DNA of 64,000 nt from Archaeoglobaceae archaeon (GCA_027036775.1 JALWDS010000037.1:26477-90476), one strand, 5' to 3'; counted from the first letter of the stretch, positions 1 to 8,341 are shown. Notes: generated by a model from the sequence alone, not told the origin. Translations and numbers: made by a program.

Positions 1-2500
1 CCATCCTTATGTCCTGAACGGGTCTCGGCTTTAATATGGCCCTAACCTTCGTAACGATTACGTCATCTATTCCAGCTATGGCAATTGTATCTCCGACCTT
101 CAAGGTTCCGTCGTACAAAATTGCGTCACAGGTTACACCCAACCCCTTCTCCTCCTTGACCTCCAAAATCGTTCCCTTACCCTTACCTTCAACGTGCAAC
201 CTCAGAGATTTCTCAAGATACTTCTGAGCCAAACCGACTAAAACCATCAGAAGCTCTGGAATTCCTTCACCAGTTATCGCAGATGTCGGTATTATTGCAA
301 CCGTCCTCGTAAAATCCCTAATCCTATCGAACCTATCCGCATTGAATCCGTGTCTGTAAAGCTCACCTATGAGCTCGTAAATCTTGTTCTCCAAGTTTCT
401 CTTTGCATACTCATCCTGCTGAGCGTAGCTCTTTAGGAATGGTGCATCTGGAACGCTCTTCCATCCCGGAATCTTATCTATCTTGTTCGCACAAACCACG
501 AAGGGTGTTCTAAAAGTCTTTAAGATGGATATAGCCTCTTCCGTTTGGGGTTTGAAACCCTCATTTATATCAACAACCAAAACCGCCAAATCCGCTAAAG
601 CTCCACCCCTCTTCCTCAAATTCGTAAAAGCCTGATGTCCCGGTGTATCTATAAACAACAATCCGGGAATCGTTATCTTCACGTTCTTCAGAAAGTCCTT
701 ACAGATTCTCTTTATTACGTCGATCGGAATTTCGGTAGCCCCTATGTGTTGCGTTATTCCACCTACCTCCTTCTGTGCAACCCTCGTTTTCCTAATTTTA
801 TCTAATAGGGTCGTGTTGTGAACGACTATCCCGTTTGAAATGAAGTTGTGAGTTGGAGTTGTTAGATCGTAAACGTCCCCTTCGTAATCAACGAATTCAA
901 CGCTCTCAACTCTAACGAAAGCGACGTTTTCAATCAGGTTTTCAACGTATTTGATGTCCCTTTCATCGAATTCTCCGTTCTTCCAAACTTCCAAAGCCTC
1001 TCTTCCCAAATCTGTAAGACTTCCGTCCTTTATAAGACCGTCGCTCTCAAAGGCCCTCAAGTAGTTTGCATCTTTTACCTTACCCTCCAAAACCGCTGTC
1101 TTTCTCTCCAAATCCTTGCAACCCTTGGACAAAACCTTTAAAAACTTCTTAACGACCTCGTAGCTCGGCATTTGGTTTCTCTCATACTTCGAATAGAAGG
1201 GGATGTATCTGTTCAACTCGCTCTTGGTAAATCCGAAAAGAATCCTAAGCCTCTTTAGCTCCGCTTGGAGGGGATAGGTTTCGCTCTTCTTGCTTCTCTT
1301 AATTACTTCTTTTAGAGCTTTCGCTTTGTATCCGACCGTAAATCCTACGTGCTTTGCGAAGTTTTCAAGGTTCCTTTTGCCAGATATTATGAGAGTTGAA
1401 GCGTTTTTGCCTTCGTATATCTTTGAAAGTATTTCGAACCTCAGCAAAATTAGAGAAATCTTCCTTATGAAGTCCCTCGAAACGCTCGAAACCTCTATCC
1501 TTACGGATTTTTTATTTACGGTCGCATCCGCATCGAAGTAACCCCTTAAAAATTCCGATACGAGCTCCTTTGGAGCTATGAAGAGCACTTGAGGAACCTT
1601 AATTGAACGAGCCTTCTTCCTTTCTGGATACTCGAAAATCAATCTTACGAACTTTAAGAGAGCCCTTCCAGCAGATCTGAACTCTATTTCGTAGGATGTT
1701 TTTCTCTTAACCCTAACAACCTTCACACCCAATCTCTCAATCCTTTTAATTCTTTCGTAAACTTCGTAATCGTTGTTTGCAATCTTTGAAACGCTACCGT
1801 CACCAAACATCACTCCGGCCAAGTAGAATATGGCTTTCCAATCTTCAACGCTCTTGGGGAATCTCATGTAGTTCCTTGGTTTACCGCCCTTTGAACAGAA
1901 TGCAAACTCTACGACATGATCGAAGAGATCGAACTCCCTTACTTCTTCAATTCTAAAGATGTTCTTCTCGACTTTGTATCTTTTATGAGATGGTAGTTCA
2001 ACTTTCTTCAATCCTTCGTCGTCTATTCTGAATATCGCACTCTCGCCGAACTTCGAGTAAACGAAGTTCAAAAACCTCTCAAACCTTTCGTTCCCAAATA
2101 TCTTCCTTGGTATTGCCACGTAATCTCCAACCTTGAGATTGCAAGCCTTCTTCCATCCGAAATTCGTTAGGAAAGGATGTTCTGGTGTAACTACGATGGA
2201 GTGCCAATTCTTAAGTTTTACCTTCACAACTTTGCCCCCATGCCTAACTCTCCAAACGAACTGAGCCTTCATCAAGTCGTTTTTAGCATCGAAATTCAAT
2301 CCTTGAACTTCTAAGTTAATTTCCCTAACTTCACAGCCGTTTTCTCTGTGAACTACATTGTTAGATAGGTTGAACAAGTCCTTTAAACTGATCTCTCCAA
2401 GTTCTGGATGAATCACCTTTTCATCAGGCATTAAACACTTCCCGTGATCAACATGCCCAAGGACTGCAACTATTGGAGTTCTAAGCTTTTTATCGCTCAT
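1..2500 (-). CDS. infB: Translation initiation factor aIF2/aIF5B, intein-containing, partial at left edge
   Basis: This is the archaeal IF2/eIF5B homologue, the GTPase that joins ribosomal subunits and helps place initiator tRNA. Reading leftward from ATG at 2500, the first 21 residues end in the P-loop GHVDHGK. A 541-residue intein follows, and the host protein resumes with TTLLDKIRKTR. The second part carries the G3 motif DTPGH and the G4 motif NKID. It runs off the window at base 1, so about 271 residues of the C-extein are visible and the rest of the gene is missing. A short ribosome site (GGTGAT) precedes the start. The gene follows ndk by 45 bases, the usual archaeal L7Ae-S28e-L24e-Ndk-IF2 order. 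Confidence 0.95.
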   Translation of the reverse strand, partial: MSDKKLRTPIVAVLGHVDHGKCLMPDEKVIHPELGEISLKDLFNLSNNVVHRENGCEVREINLEVQGLNFDAKNDLMKAQFVWRVRHGGKVVKVKLKNWHSIVVTPEHPFLTNFGWKKACNLKVGDYVAIPRKIFGNERFERFLNFVYSKFGESAIFRIDDEGLKKVELPSHKRYKVEKNIFRIEEVREFDLFDHVVEFAFCSKGGKPRNYMRFPKSVEDWKAIFYLAGVMFGDGSVSKIANNDYEVYERIKRIERLGVKVVRVKRKTSYEIEFRSAGRALLKFVRLIFEYPERKKARSIKVPQVLFIAPKELVSEFLRGYFDADATVNKKSVRIEVSSVSRDFIRKISLILLRFEILSKIYEGKNASTLIISGKRNLENFAKHVGFTVGYKAKALKEVIKRSKKSETYPLQAELKRLRILFGFTKSELNRYIPFYSKYERNQMPSYEVVKKFLKVLSKGCKDLERKTAVLEGKVKDANYLRAFESDGLIKDGSLTDLGREALEVWKNGEFDERDIKYVENLIENVAFVRVESVEFVDYEGDVYDLTTPTHNFISNGIVVHNTTLLDKIRKTRVAQKEVGGITQHIGATEIPIDVIKRICKDFLKNVKITIPGLLFIDTPGHQAFTNLRKRGGALADLAVLVVDINEGFKPQTEEAISILKTFRTPFVVCANKIDKIPGWKSVPDAPFLKSYAQQDEYAKRNLENKIYELIGELYRHGFNADRFDRIRDFTRTVAIIPTSAITGEGIPELLMVLVGLAQKYLEKSLRLHVEGKGKGTILEVKEEKGLGVTCDAILYDGTLKVGDTIAIAGIDDVIVTKVRAILKPRPVQDIRM
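815..2437 (-). other. Intein inside aIF2, with LAGLIDADG homing endonuclease
   Basis: This is an in-frame 541-residue protein-splicing element in the aIF2 P-loop, between GHVDHGK and TTLLD, a known archaeal insertion site. The first residue is Cys. A block-B-like TPEH motif lies near residue 80. Two dodecapeptides, LAGVMFGDGS near residue 204 and LRGYFDADAT near 295, retain their acidic residues. The C-terminus is VVHN followed by an extein Thr. The standard splice residues (Cys1, TxxH, penultimate His, Asn, +1 Thr) are all seen and no stop interrupts the frame, so both splicing and homing look intact. Confidence 0.93.
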
Positions 2501-2545
2501 TGTAATCACCGTAAAAAAGAGGTTACAAGAGACGTTTTAAAAATG

Positions 2546-2995
2546 TTACTCGTAAATCCAATCCTCGTCAATCCTCCTATAATCCAAAATCTCTTCGGGC
2601 TTGAAAAACAGAGAAATCTCCCTCTCCGCAGACTCCTTAGAATCCGATGCATGAATTACGTTTCTACCAATCTCCATTCCAAAATCTCCCCTTATCGTTC
2701 CGGGTGAAGCTTCAACTGGGTTTGTTGCGCCCACCAAGTTTCTAACCACCTTTACAGCATTTTTACCCTCAACCACCATTGCAACCACAGGACCGGATGT
2801 TACATAGCTAACCAAACTCTCGAAGAACGGTTTTTCCCTATGCTCCTCGTAATGCCTTTCAGCCAAATCCCTCTCTATCTTCATCATCTTCATTGCAACG
2901 ATCTTCAACCCCTTCCTTTCAAGCCTCGAAATTATCTCTCCGATCAGACATCTCTGAACTCCATCCGGCTTTATCATGACGAACGTCCTCTCCAT
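2546..2995 (-). CDS. ndk: Nucleoside diphosphate kinase
   Basis: Transfers the gamma phosphate from ATP to other nucleoside diphosphates through a phosphohistidine. The 149-residue length is normal. The N-terminus [15 protein letters not shown], the [13 protein letters not shown] segment and the NVIHASDS active-site segment (with the catalytic His) are all present. An AT-rich TATA-like stretch (GTTTTTAA on the coding strand, about 3016-3023) lies some 25 bases before the ATG, suggesting a nearly leaderless transcript. In other archaea ndk directly follows rpl24e. Here a TnpB unit and a thiamine-binding-like gene, both on the other strand, separate them, which may explain why ndk has its own promoter. 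Confidence 0.96.
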   Translation of the reverse strand: MERTFVMIKPDGVQRCLIGEIISRLERKGLKIVAMKMMKIERDLAERHYEEHREKPFFESLVSYVTSGPVVAMVVEGKNAVKVVRNLVGATNPVEASPGTIRGDFGMEIGRNVIHASDSKESAEREISLFFKPEEILDYRRIDEDWIYE

Positions 2996-3049
2996 GAAGG
3001 GAGTTGAGGAACTGTTTTAAAAACTATCCGAGATTTTGCATTTTGACCT

Positions 3050-3176
3050 TCTCCTCGCCTGAATGGCGAGCCTCCGACACGGAGGCGTTACCCATGCGGG
3101 TAACGGAGATTGCGGTCGAACCGCATAAGGGGACGGTCAAAGCCCCCGACGGGGTTACCCGTTGGATAACTCCGTC
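3050..3176. other. GC-rich cluster of stem-loops upstream of tnpB
   Basis: About 125 bases are far richer in G and C than the surroundings and hold a series of short hairpins: CTCGCC/GGCGAG, GCCTCCG/CGGAGGC, GTTACCC/GGGTAAC and TGCGGT/ACCGCA. A further pair, ACGGAG near 3105 and CTCCGT near 3170, could close the last part as a multibranched fold. In an AT-rich hyperthermophile such islands are typical of structured RNA. It could be the left end of the IS605-type unit, a guide-RNA-like transcript, or an unrelated RNA. The strand of any transcript is not known. Confidence 0.5.
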
Positions 3177-3220
3177 ATAACATAATTAACGTCAGGATAT
3201 TTATAAACCTTTTGGTCAAT

Positions 3221-4315
3221 ATGTATGACATGGAACTCATGCTGAAACTAAAGTTATTCGAACCGAGAAAGGGTAAGAAGATGTTAATCGAAGAAACGAT
3301 AAGACAGTTTAAAGAATGCGTAAACAACTGGATTAAAGCGTTGCACGAGTTAGGAGAAAAGCCGTCGAGAACTAAAGTTCACAGATACGCTTACAAAAAG
3401 CTAAGGGAGAAATATCCGCAATTGCACACGGATGTTCTTCAAGAAGCAATGGATTTAGCGATTGAGATTTACAGAACTTGGCTGAACAATCCAAACAAAG
3501 GCGAGAAGCTACCAAAATTCGACTCAGATTGTATTTACTTTGAAGGGAGATGTGTTAAGTTCGATAGATATTTCATAAACTTACCGTTAGCTGGAAAGAG
3601 GGTTTGGTTGCCGATGCACGTTCAAGCGAGGTTTAAACGATATTTACAGTATAAACACGGTAGAGTTATTCTAAAAAAGGTTAAGAACGAATATTACATT
3701 TACGTGAGTGTAAATGTTCCAGAGCCAGAACCTTACGAGCCGAGAGGTTGGTTTGGTGTCGATATAGGTATTAGACACATCATTGTTGTCTCAGATGCCG
3801 AAGGAAGGGTTAATTGGTTCTTGAACGATGCTATTGGCTGGAAGAAGAATATGGAATGCAGAATTGCGGGATTGCAGAGATTAAACGACAAGAAAGTTAA
3901 GAAAGGAGTTTGGAGAGTTCTTAAACGCTTAAGCGGTAAGGTCAGGAACAAACAGAAATACATTAATCACGTAATAGCAAAGCAACTCGTTCTGATGGCT
4001 AAAATGTGGAGATATGGCATTGCCATCGAGAACTTAAAAGGCTTGAGAAGGGGTAAAGTCGGAAAAAGACACAGAAAGAGATTACACAAGTGGGCTTACA
4101 GAGATTTGATAAACAAGATTGTTTATAAAGCGAAGTTACATGGTGTTCCAGTAGTGTTCGTAAATCCAAAAGGAACTTCGAGAACTTGCTCGAGATGTGG
4201 AGAAAAAGGAAGGATTAAAGATAGGATGTTTATCTGCAAGAAATGTGGCTTAAAACTGGATAGAGATTTGAATGCTTCAAGAAATATCGCTCTCCGTGCT
4301 CCTCCCCCTCCTTGA
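3221..4315 (+). CDS. tnpB: TnpB, IS200/IS605-type RNA-guided nuclease
   Basis: TnpB proteins are RNA-guided DNA nucleases carried by IS200/IS605-type elements and are related to Cas12. The RuvC-like catalytic residues are all visible. Numbering from a TTG at 3212 (367 residues), they are Asp184 in GVDIG, Glu273 in AIENLKG and Asp352 in LDRDLNAS. A four-Cys zinc ribbon (CSRCG at about 326-329, CKKCG at 342-345) sits between the last two. ATG codons at 3221 and 3230 are more likely starts than the TTG. A TATA-like ATTTATAAA lies at about 3198-3206. No tnpA transposase is nearby, so it is stand-alone. It is inserted, in the opposite direction, between rpl24e and ndk of a conserved translation operon. 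Confidence 0.93.
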   Translation: MYDMELMLKLKLFEPRKGKKMLIEETIRQFKECVNNWIKALHELGEKPSRTKVHRYAYKKLREKYPQLHTDVLQEAMDLAIEIYRTWLNNPNKGEKLPKFDSDCIYFEGRCVKFDRYFINLPLAGKRVWLPMHVQARFKRYLQYKHGRVILKKVKNEYYIYVSVNVPEPEPYEPRGWFGVDIGIRHIIVVSDAEGRVNWFLNDAIGWKKNMECRIAGLQRLNDKKVKKGVWRVLKRLSGKVRNKQKYINHVIAKQLVLMAKMWRYGIAIENLKGLRRGKVGKRHRKRLHKWAYRDLINKIVYKAKLHGVPVVFVNPKGTSRTCSRCGEKGRIKDRMFICKKCGLKLDRDLNASRNIALRAPPPP

Positions 4316-4338
4316 AAGGCAAGGTTTCCGCACGGAGG
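4291..4338 (+). ncRNA. TnpB right end: long hairpin, probable omega-RNA 3' part
   Basis: The last codons of tnpB and the bases just after it form an inverted repeat, CTCCGTGC at 4292-4299 with GCACGGAG at 4330-4337, enclosing a smaller CCTTGAAAGG-type hairpin. TnpB guide RNAs (omega-RNAs) are known to arise from the 3' end of tnpB plus the element right end, so this stem is the natural candidate for the scaffold end. The guide would then be the sequence just after it, which here is the start of the next gene. This rests on position and fold only. Confidence 0.55.
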
Positions 4339-4345
4339 TGATATT

Positions 4346-4639
4346 ATGATAGTCGAGATCTCCGTTATAGCGTTTGCGAGTGAATCCCAAAGCAAGTTCG
4401 TTGCGGAGGTTTTGAAGGTTTTGAAGGAGAAAAACTTGAAGTTCGAACTGAATCCTATGGGAACCGTCATTGAAATAGAAGACTTTAGCACTTTATCCGA
4501 TATTCTAAAAGAAATCGTGGATAGGTTGGAGAGAATGGGAGTTCCAAGGATATACATCAACGTAAAGATCGATTGGAGGAAAAAGCGTAGAAGTATGGAG
4601 GAAAAGGTAAAATCAGTTCTGGAGAAGATCAACGCTTAA
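4346..4639 (+). CDS. MTH1187/YkoF-like thiamine-binding family protein
   Basis: A 97-residue protein that resembles the MTH1187 family in its beta-rich start [10 protein letters not shown] and the segment [11 protein letters not shown]. Family members are small ferredoxin-fold proteins reported or predicted to bind thiamine or related ligands. The Shine-Dalgarno GGAGGTGAT ends 5 bases before the ATG and is itself part of the 3' arm of the hairpin at the TnpB right end, so the gene is probably read from the tnpB transcript. Its last 11 bases overlap the end of rpl24e on the other strand. The family name is fairly safe; ligand and role are inferred. Confidence 0.8.
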   Translation: MIVEISVIAFASESQSKFVAEVLKVLKEKNLKFELNPMGTVIEIEDFSTLSDILKEIVDRLERMGVPRIYINVKIDWRKKRRSMEEKVKSVLEKINA

Positions 4640-4808
4640 CGTAGAACTTCGTCCACTTTAACTTTCTTGGATTTCTCTTTAGTTCGAGCATGTTCTTCTC
4701 GCACTTCCTCGAACAGAAGTAGAGTATCTTACCATCCTTTCTAACGACCATCTTTCCCGTCCCAGGCTCTATCTCGTAACCGCAGAAGGAGCAAAATCTC
4801 TTCTCCAT
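4629..4808 (-). CDS. rpl24e: 50S ribosomal protein L24e
   Basis: A 59-residue zinc-ribbon ribosomal protein. It has the two Cys pairs CSFC (residues 6-9) and CSRKC (32-36), the phrase [17 protein letters not shown], and the basic tail [13 protein letters not shown] typical of L24e. The ATG at 4808 is one base after the stop of rps28e upstream, so the two are translated together. The gene ends against the thiamine-binding-like gene on the plus strand with an 11-base overlap. It normally runs straight on to ndk, but the TnpB unit now separates them. Confidence 0.95.
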   Translation of the reverse strand: MEKRFCSFCGYEIEPGTGKMVVRKDGKILYFCSRKCEKNMLELKRNPRKLKWTKFYVKR

Positions 4809-4809
4809 A

Positions 4810-5025
4810 CTACCTCACCACCAACTTCCTTGCCTCTCTTGCGGTTTCCTTGATCATCAAAACATCTCCAACCCTAACGGGCCCTACAACATTTCTTGTA
4901 ATTATCCTACCCTTATTTGGGCCGTCGAGTATCTTGACCTTGACTTGGGTAGCCTCACCGTGCATTCCAGTCCTTCCGATTATCTCTATAACCTCCGCTG
5001 GTGCGATGTCCTCTTCCATGTTCAA
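4810..5025 (-). CDS. rps28e: 30S ribosomal protein S28e
   Basis: A 71-residue small-subunit protein with an OB-like fold. The family segments are clear: [35 protein letters not shown] and GPVRVGD, ending in ETAREARKL. It lies between rpl7ae (25 bases upstream) and rpl24e (one base downstream) in the usual archaeal order, so it is part of the leftward translation operon. Confidence 0.96.
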   Translation of the reverse strand: MNMEEDIAPAEVIEIIGRTGMHGEATQVKVKILDGPNKGRIITRNVVGPVRVGDVLMIKETAREARKLVVR

Positions 5026-5050
5026 TCACCAGTGAATAAATATAAAAAGG

Positions 5051-5413
5051 TTACTTCCTCAACCCCTTCAACTTTTCAACCAAATCCTTGAGCTCCTTCT
5101 TAGCCTCTCCCTCATCTATTATGCATGCGGATGCAGCTGGAACCTCTATGCCCGCAGATTTTCCCAAATCCGCTTTGCTTTTGATGTATATGTAGGGTAT
5201 GTTCTTCTCCTCGCACAAGAGCGGTAGATGAGCCACAATCTCTGGTGGATCGACATCCATAGCTATGTAAACCAACTTGGCCAATCCCCTTTCGACAGCC
5301 TTGGTCGTTTCGTTCGTCCCCTTCTTAATCTTACCGGTCTCCCTCGCCTTCTCAAGCAAAGCCAGAGCCTCTTGCTGAAGCTCCTCTGGCACTTCAAACC
5401 TGACATACGCCAT
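5051..5413 (-). CDS. rpl7ae: Ribosomal protein L7Ae
   Basis: A kink-turn RNA-binding protein of the large subunit that also serves box C/D and H/ACA RNPs and RNase P in archaea. The chosen start [12 protein letters not shown] (ATG at 5413) gives 119 residues and is preceded by AGGAGGTGATG; an in-frame Met 10 codons upstream is less likely. The RNA-contact segment [14 protein letters not shown] and the [15 protein letters not shown] region are typical. A TATA-like GCTTTAAAAAA at about 5475-5487 probably starts the operon. The gene heads the L7Ae-S28e-L24e set. Confidence 0.96.
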   Translation of the reverse strand: MAYVRFEVPEELQQEALALLEKARETGKIKKGTNETTKAVERGLAKLVYIAMDVDPPEIVAHLPLLCEEKNIPYIYIKSKADLGKSAGIEVPAASACIIDEGEAKKELKDLVEKLKGLRK

Positions 5414-5526
5414 ACACATCACCTCCTTCCCCTTAGTCATCATTCATCGGGTAAAACTCAAAATTTTCATTCGTTTTTTAAAGCTTTGGGTTACCAAACG
5501 AAATACAATTGAACTAAGTTGATTCA

Positions 5527-5763
5527 ATGAGACTTGTTGTTAAACATCACATAGCTCTGAAGATTGCGAAGAAACATGGGGTAGCGGTTGCAGAAGTTCT
5601 TGAGGGAAAATTTCTCTACATGAGAGTTAAAGGAAACAGATACAGGATTATAGGAAAAACTGTAGGAGGAAGATATTTGACGATATTCGTCGATAAGAAA
5701 GGACAGATTTACGAGTTGGTAACTGCAAGGGATTCTACGGATTCTGAAAAAAAGGTTATATAA
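5527..5763 (+). CDS. BrnT-like ribonuclease toxin candidate
   Basis: A 78-residue protein with the overall plan of BrnT/RelE-fold toxins: an N-terminal helix with HHIALKIAKKHG, a central RYRIIGKTVGGRYLTIFVD strand pair, and a C-terminal strand with the conserved ARD (YELVTARDST). BrnT toxins are small mRNA interferases held by an antitoxin in the same operon. A small gene, 21 bases downstream on the same strand, is the obvious partner. The N-terminus differs from classic BrnT, so the call rests on the C-terminal half. Confidence 0.6.
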   Translation: MRLVVKHHIALKIAKKHGVAVAEVLEGKFLYMRVKGNRYRIIGKTVGGRYLTIFVDKKGQIYELVTARDSTDSEKKVI

Positions 5764-5784
5764 GAAAAGGATAGAGGGGTAATT

Positions 5785-5943
5785 ATGGTTAAAAAAGTTG
5801 GAAAGCTGAAAGACTTGGGAGAACTGGCAAAACTTGAACTTAAGGAAGGTGAAGAAGTCATAGTTGAAGGTATTGAACACGTTGAAATAGTCATAGTTCC
5901 TGATGAGAAGCCCAAACATAAAGTAGTCAAAAAGTTTAGCTAA
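5785..5943 (+). CDS. Small acidic protein, probable partner of the BrnT-like toxin
   Basis: A 52-residue frame (MVKKVGKLKDLGELAKLELK start) directly downstream of the BrnT-like gene. A run of Glu, Val and Ile occupies the middle and a Lys-rich tail the end. Position and size fit an antitoxin, but I see no BrnA-type ribbon-helix-helix and the fold is not recognised. The AGAGGGG ahead of the ATG could act as a ribosome site. The last bases overlap the end of the RecJ-like gene on the minus strand. Confidence 0.5.
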   Translation: MVKKVGKLKDLGELAKLELKEGEEVIVEGIEHVEIVIVPDEKPKHKVVKKFS

Positions 5944-8015
5944 AGGGAACCTATTTTACTCGCCAACCTTGCCAAAACCTCCTTCCTCTTTGCTGGAATG
6001 AACTTTATAGAACCTACAACCAAATGCCCTCCACCCTCAACACCAGCGTTGACCTCGTTTTGTAACTCCCTAACCAACCTCGGTATGTCCAACTCCACAC
6101 CTTCACTTCTTATAACCGCAAAGTCCGGGCCGTAACCTATCGTAACAATTCTCTCAAACCTCTCCTTAAGCCTGTCGTGAACCTCTCCAGTCAATTTACC
6201 CGGTGGAGGGAAGGTGAACTTCTTAGCGTAATTTTCAACGTCCAAAGCAACCAAAACAATTCCGTTGGGTAACTCCTGAACTTTAACACCCTCCATAGCC
6301 GTTTTAACCTGATTCTCTATTGCCTCCTTCGCGTAACTTGAGAGCATCTCAACCAACTTCTTCTGCCTATCCTTCCTACCGAAACCCAGTATTTCGTGCA
6401 TTATGTAAGACGAGGGCCTGAATCTTAGATAAAAGCCTTCGAACTCTATGGCTAAGGCGATATCTTGCAACTCCTCCCTACTCAATCCAGCTATTTCTAC
6501 ATACTTCTCAACCTCTCCTTCAGCCCTATCTCCAACGACGGAAACTCCTGCCAACAGCTTCAAATCGACATCTGGATTGACCATTCTCGCAATCTCAACG
6601 CTCAAGATTCCAGCTGTGTAGTTGCTGTCTCCCCCAACCTTGTAGGGATTTACGTGGTAGAGCAGGTATCTGTCAACCTCCTCATCTGGGTAGTGATGGT
6701 CTATCGTTATGACGTCCGCACCGAAAACCAAAAACTGCCTTATTGCCGGTATATCTTCAACACCCGAACCGTTATCGACCAAAACTACCAAAGGTATCTT
6801 GTCCCCATGCCTATCGACATCTTCCAAAGCTTCATCCAAATCCTTAACTACATCTTCAAGCTCGTAGAAAGGAGCTCTTGAAACCCTACGCCTTATGAGA
6901 TAGAACTTAGCTTCGGGATCGGGATGGAACTTCTCAACCAAATCTATAAGTGCCTTTTCCAACGCAACGCCACCGCAAACCCCGTCTGCATCCCAGTGAT
7001 GCCTTATTATTATGGGGCGAGATTCGAAAACAGCCTTTCTAAGCTCCTTTGCAACCTTCATCATCTCAGGCTTGAGTTTTTCGAGAACCTCGCTCTCGAT
7101 TAAAAATCCGGTAAATACGGGTTCACTTCTTTTTTCGAGCTCCTCCTGAATCGCCTTCTGAATTAAATAAGCCTCTTCCCCCAAGAGCTTTTCCATTTCC
7201 AGAACTTCTATCTGAACCTTCTCCCTCTTCTTGACTATTCCAACAACCGAAACTATGTCGTCAACATCTATCTCTGGGTAAGCCCTCTCACCACCTTCAA
7301 ACGCCACTGCATTAACTCCGCCAGTTTCATCTATTATCGTGAAAACGGTTGGACCACCCGTCAACTTAACGTGAGTAACCTTCCCCCTCACCTCGACTAT
7401 CTTACCGAGATACTTCTCAAGATCGGAAATCTTAACTATGGGCACGTCTTTGCTTACCTCAACTATTGCGTAGTCTTCCATCTTCTCCAAGGCCAAGTCT
7501 ATCTCTCCAGTTGGCCTTATGTTCACGACCTTAACCAAAACAGTATCTTCCTCCTTCAAGTTCTCGTTGTTCAGATTTCTCTTGTGTATTAACCCTCTCA
7601 ACCTCTTGTTGAGGTTTACGAAAACTCCGATGTCCGTTACGGCGGAAACCTTGCCGACGTAAACTCTGTTCAACCTTACGTCTTCAATTCCACAGCTGTT
7701 CTTCAAGAGGTATGCATGGGGTTTTCTCCTACAGTTCGGGCAGAGATCGTGACCACCTACAACCTTCGCACCGCATATCTTACAGACGTTTACTTTTCCA
7801 GAACCTTTGCACTCTGGACAAATAACCAACTTCTTGACCTTCCCCGTTCCCCTGCACACTCCACAAATGCCTTTCAAGAACATCTCAAGCTGATCCTTAG
7901 AAAGTTCGGCTGTAATTTTGGGATCGAAACTCTTGGCTTTCCCCGTTCCACCGCACGTTTTGCAAGTCTCCTCTACCTCAACGACACCCTTACCTCCACA
8001 TCTTCCGCATATCAT
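5940..8015 (-). CDS. RecJ-like DHH-family nuclease with zinc-finger, S1 and OB domains
   Basis: A 691-residue archaeal DHH phosphoesterase related to RecJ. Residues 1-100 hold several CxxCxG zinc repeats like those of DnaJ, plus a second zinc ribbon (CKICG, CPNC). An S1 domain lies at about 118-176 and an OB fold at 203-277. The DHH domain has HHWDADG at about 339-345, DNGSG near 414, DHH at 439-441 and GDRAEG near 495. These are the expected metal ligands, so nuclease activity on single-stranded nucleic acid is likely. The zinc and S1 modules suggest RNA or structured nucleic acid as the target. It overlaps the next upstream gene by 4 bases and is probably co-transcribed with it. Confidence 0.85.
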   Translation of the reverse strand: MICGRCGGKGVVEVEETCKTCGGTGKAKSFDPKITAELSKDQLEMFLKGICGVCRGTGKVKKLVICPECKGSGKVNVCKICGAKVVGGHDLCPNCRRKPHAYLLKNSCGIEDVRLNRVYVGKVSAVTDIGVFVNLNKRLRGLIHKRNLNNENLKEEDTVLVKVVNIRPTGEIDLALEKMEDYAIVEVSKDVPIVKISDLEKYLGKIVEVRGKVTHVKLTGGPTVFTIIDETGGVNAVAFEGGERAYPEIDVDDIVSVVGIVKKREKVQIEVLEMEKLLGEEAYLIQKAIQEELEKRSEPVFTGFLIESEVLEKLKPEMMKVAKELRKAVFESRPIIIRHHWDADGVCGGVALEKALIDLVEKFHPDPEAKFYLIRRRVSRAPFYELEDVVKDLDEALEDVDRHGDKIPLVVLVDNGSGVEDIPAIRQFLVFGADVITIDHHYPDEEVDRYLLYHVNPYKVGGDSNYTAGILSVEIARMVNPDVDLKLLAGVSVVGDRAEGEVEKYVEIAGLSREELQDIALAIEFEGFYLRFRPSSYIMHEILGFGRKDRQKKLVEMLSSYAKEAIENQVKTAMEGVKVQELPNGIVLVALDVENYAKKFTFPPPGKLTGEVHDRLKERFERIVTIGYGPDFAVIRSEGVELDIPRLVRELQNEVNAGVEGGGHLVVGSIKFIPAKRKEVLARLASKIGSL

Positions 8016-8341
8016 AGGTGCAACTCCTTCTCCTTTGCACCGTTCAAAGCCAAAAAGATGTTCGCCTTTAGAGTTTGCCTGAAGTAGTTCTCGTCAGGCT
8101 CAAGAACCGCAAACCTCTTGGGAATTGGTATTATCAGTCTCTCACCGCACTCGTATCTGTGCTTGTCGTTGACGTGAATTTCGACGTTTAAGGGATTTTT
8201 CCTCTCCACGACTATGTGAAACTCCTTTTCTGGCTTTTCCCTTATCATCTTCATGAGGTCTTTGATCCTATACTTGGCTATGACTCTGCCGTATATTATG
8301 TTTGCCAATCTCTTGTTGTCGTGTTCGAGTTTACTACGCAT
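8012..8341 (-). CDS. Conserved hypothetical protein upstream of the RecJ-like nuclease
   Basis: About 109 residues, rich in Lys, Glu and Arg, with no motif I recognise. The segments NIIYGRVIAKYRIKDLM and RLIIPIPKRFAVLEPDENYFRQTL are notable. I prefer ATG at 8341 (MRSKLEHDNKRL) over the in-frame Met at 8362, because an AT-rich TATA element (TTTATTTA on the coding strand) lies 24-31 bases upstream, which fits a leaderless mRNA. It overlaps the nuclease start by 4 bases, so the two are coupled. Divergent to hisH. Confidence 0.7.
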   Translation of the reverse strand: MRSKLEHDNKRLANIIYGRVIAKYRIKDLMKMIREKPEKEFHIVVERKNPLNVEIHVNDKHRYECGERLIIPIPKRFAVLEPDENYFRQTLKANIFLALNGAKEKELHL

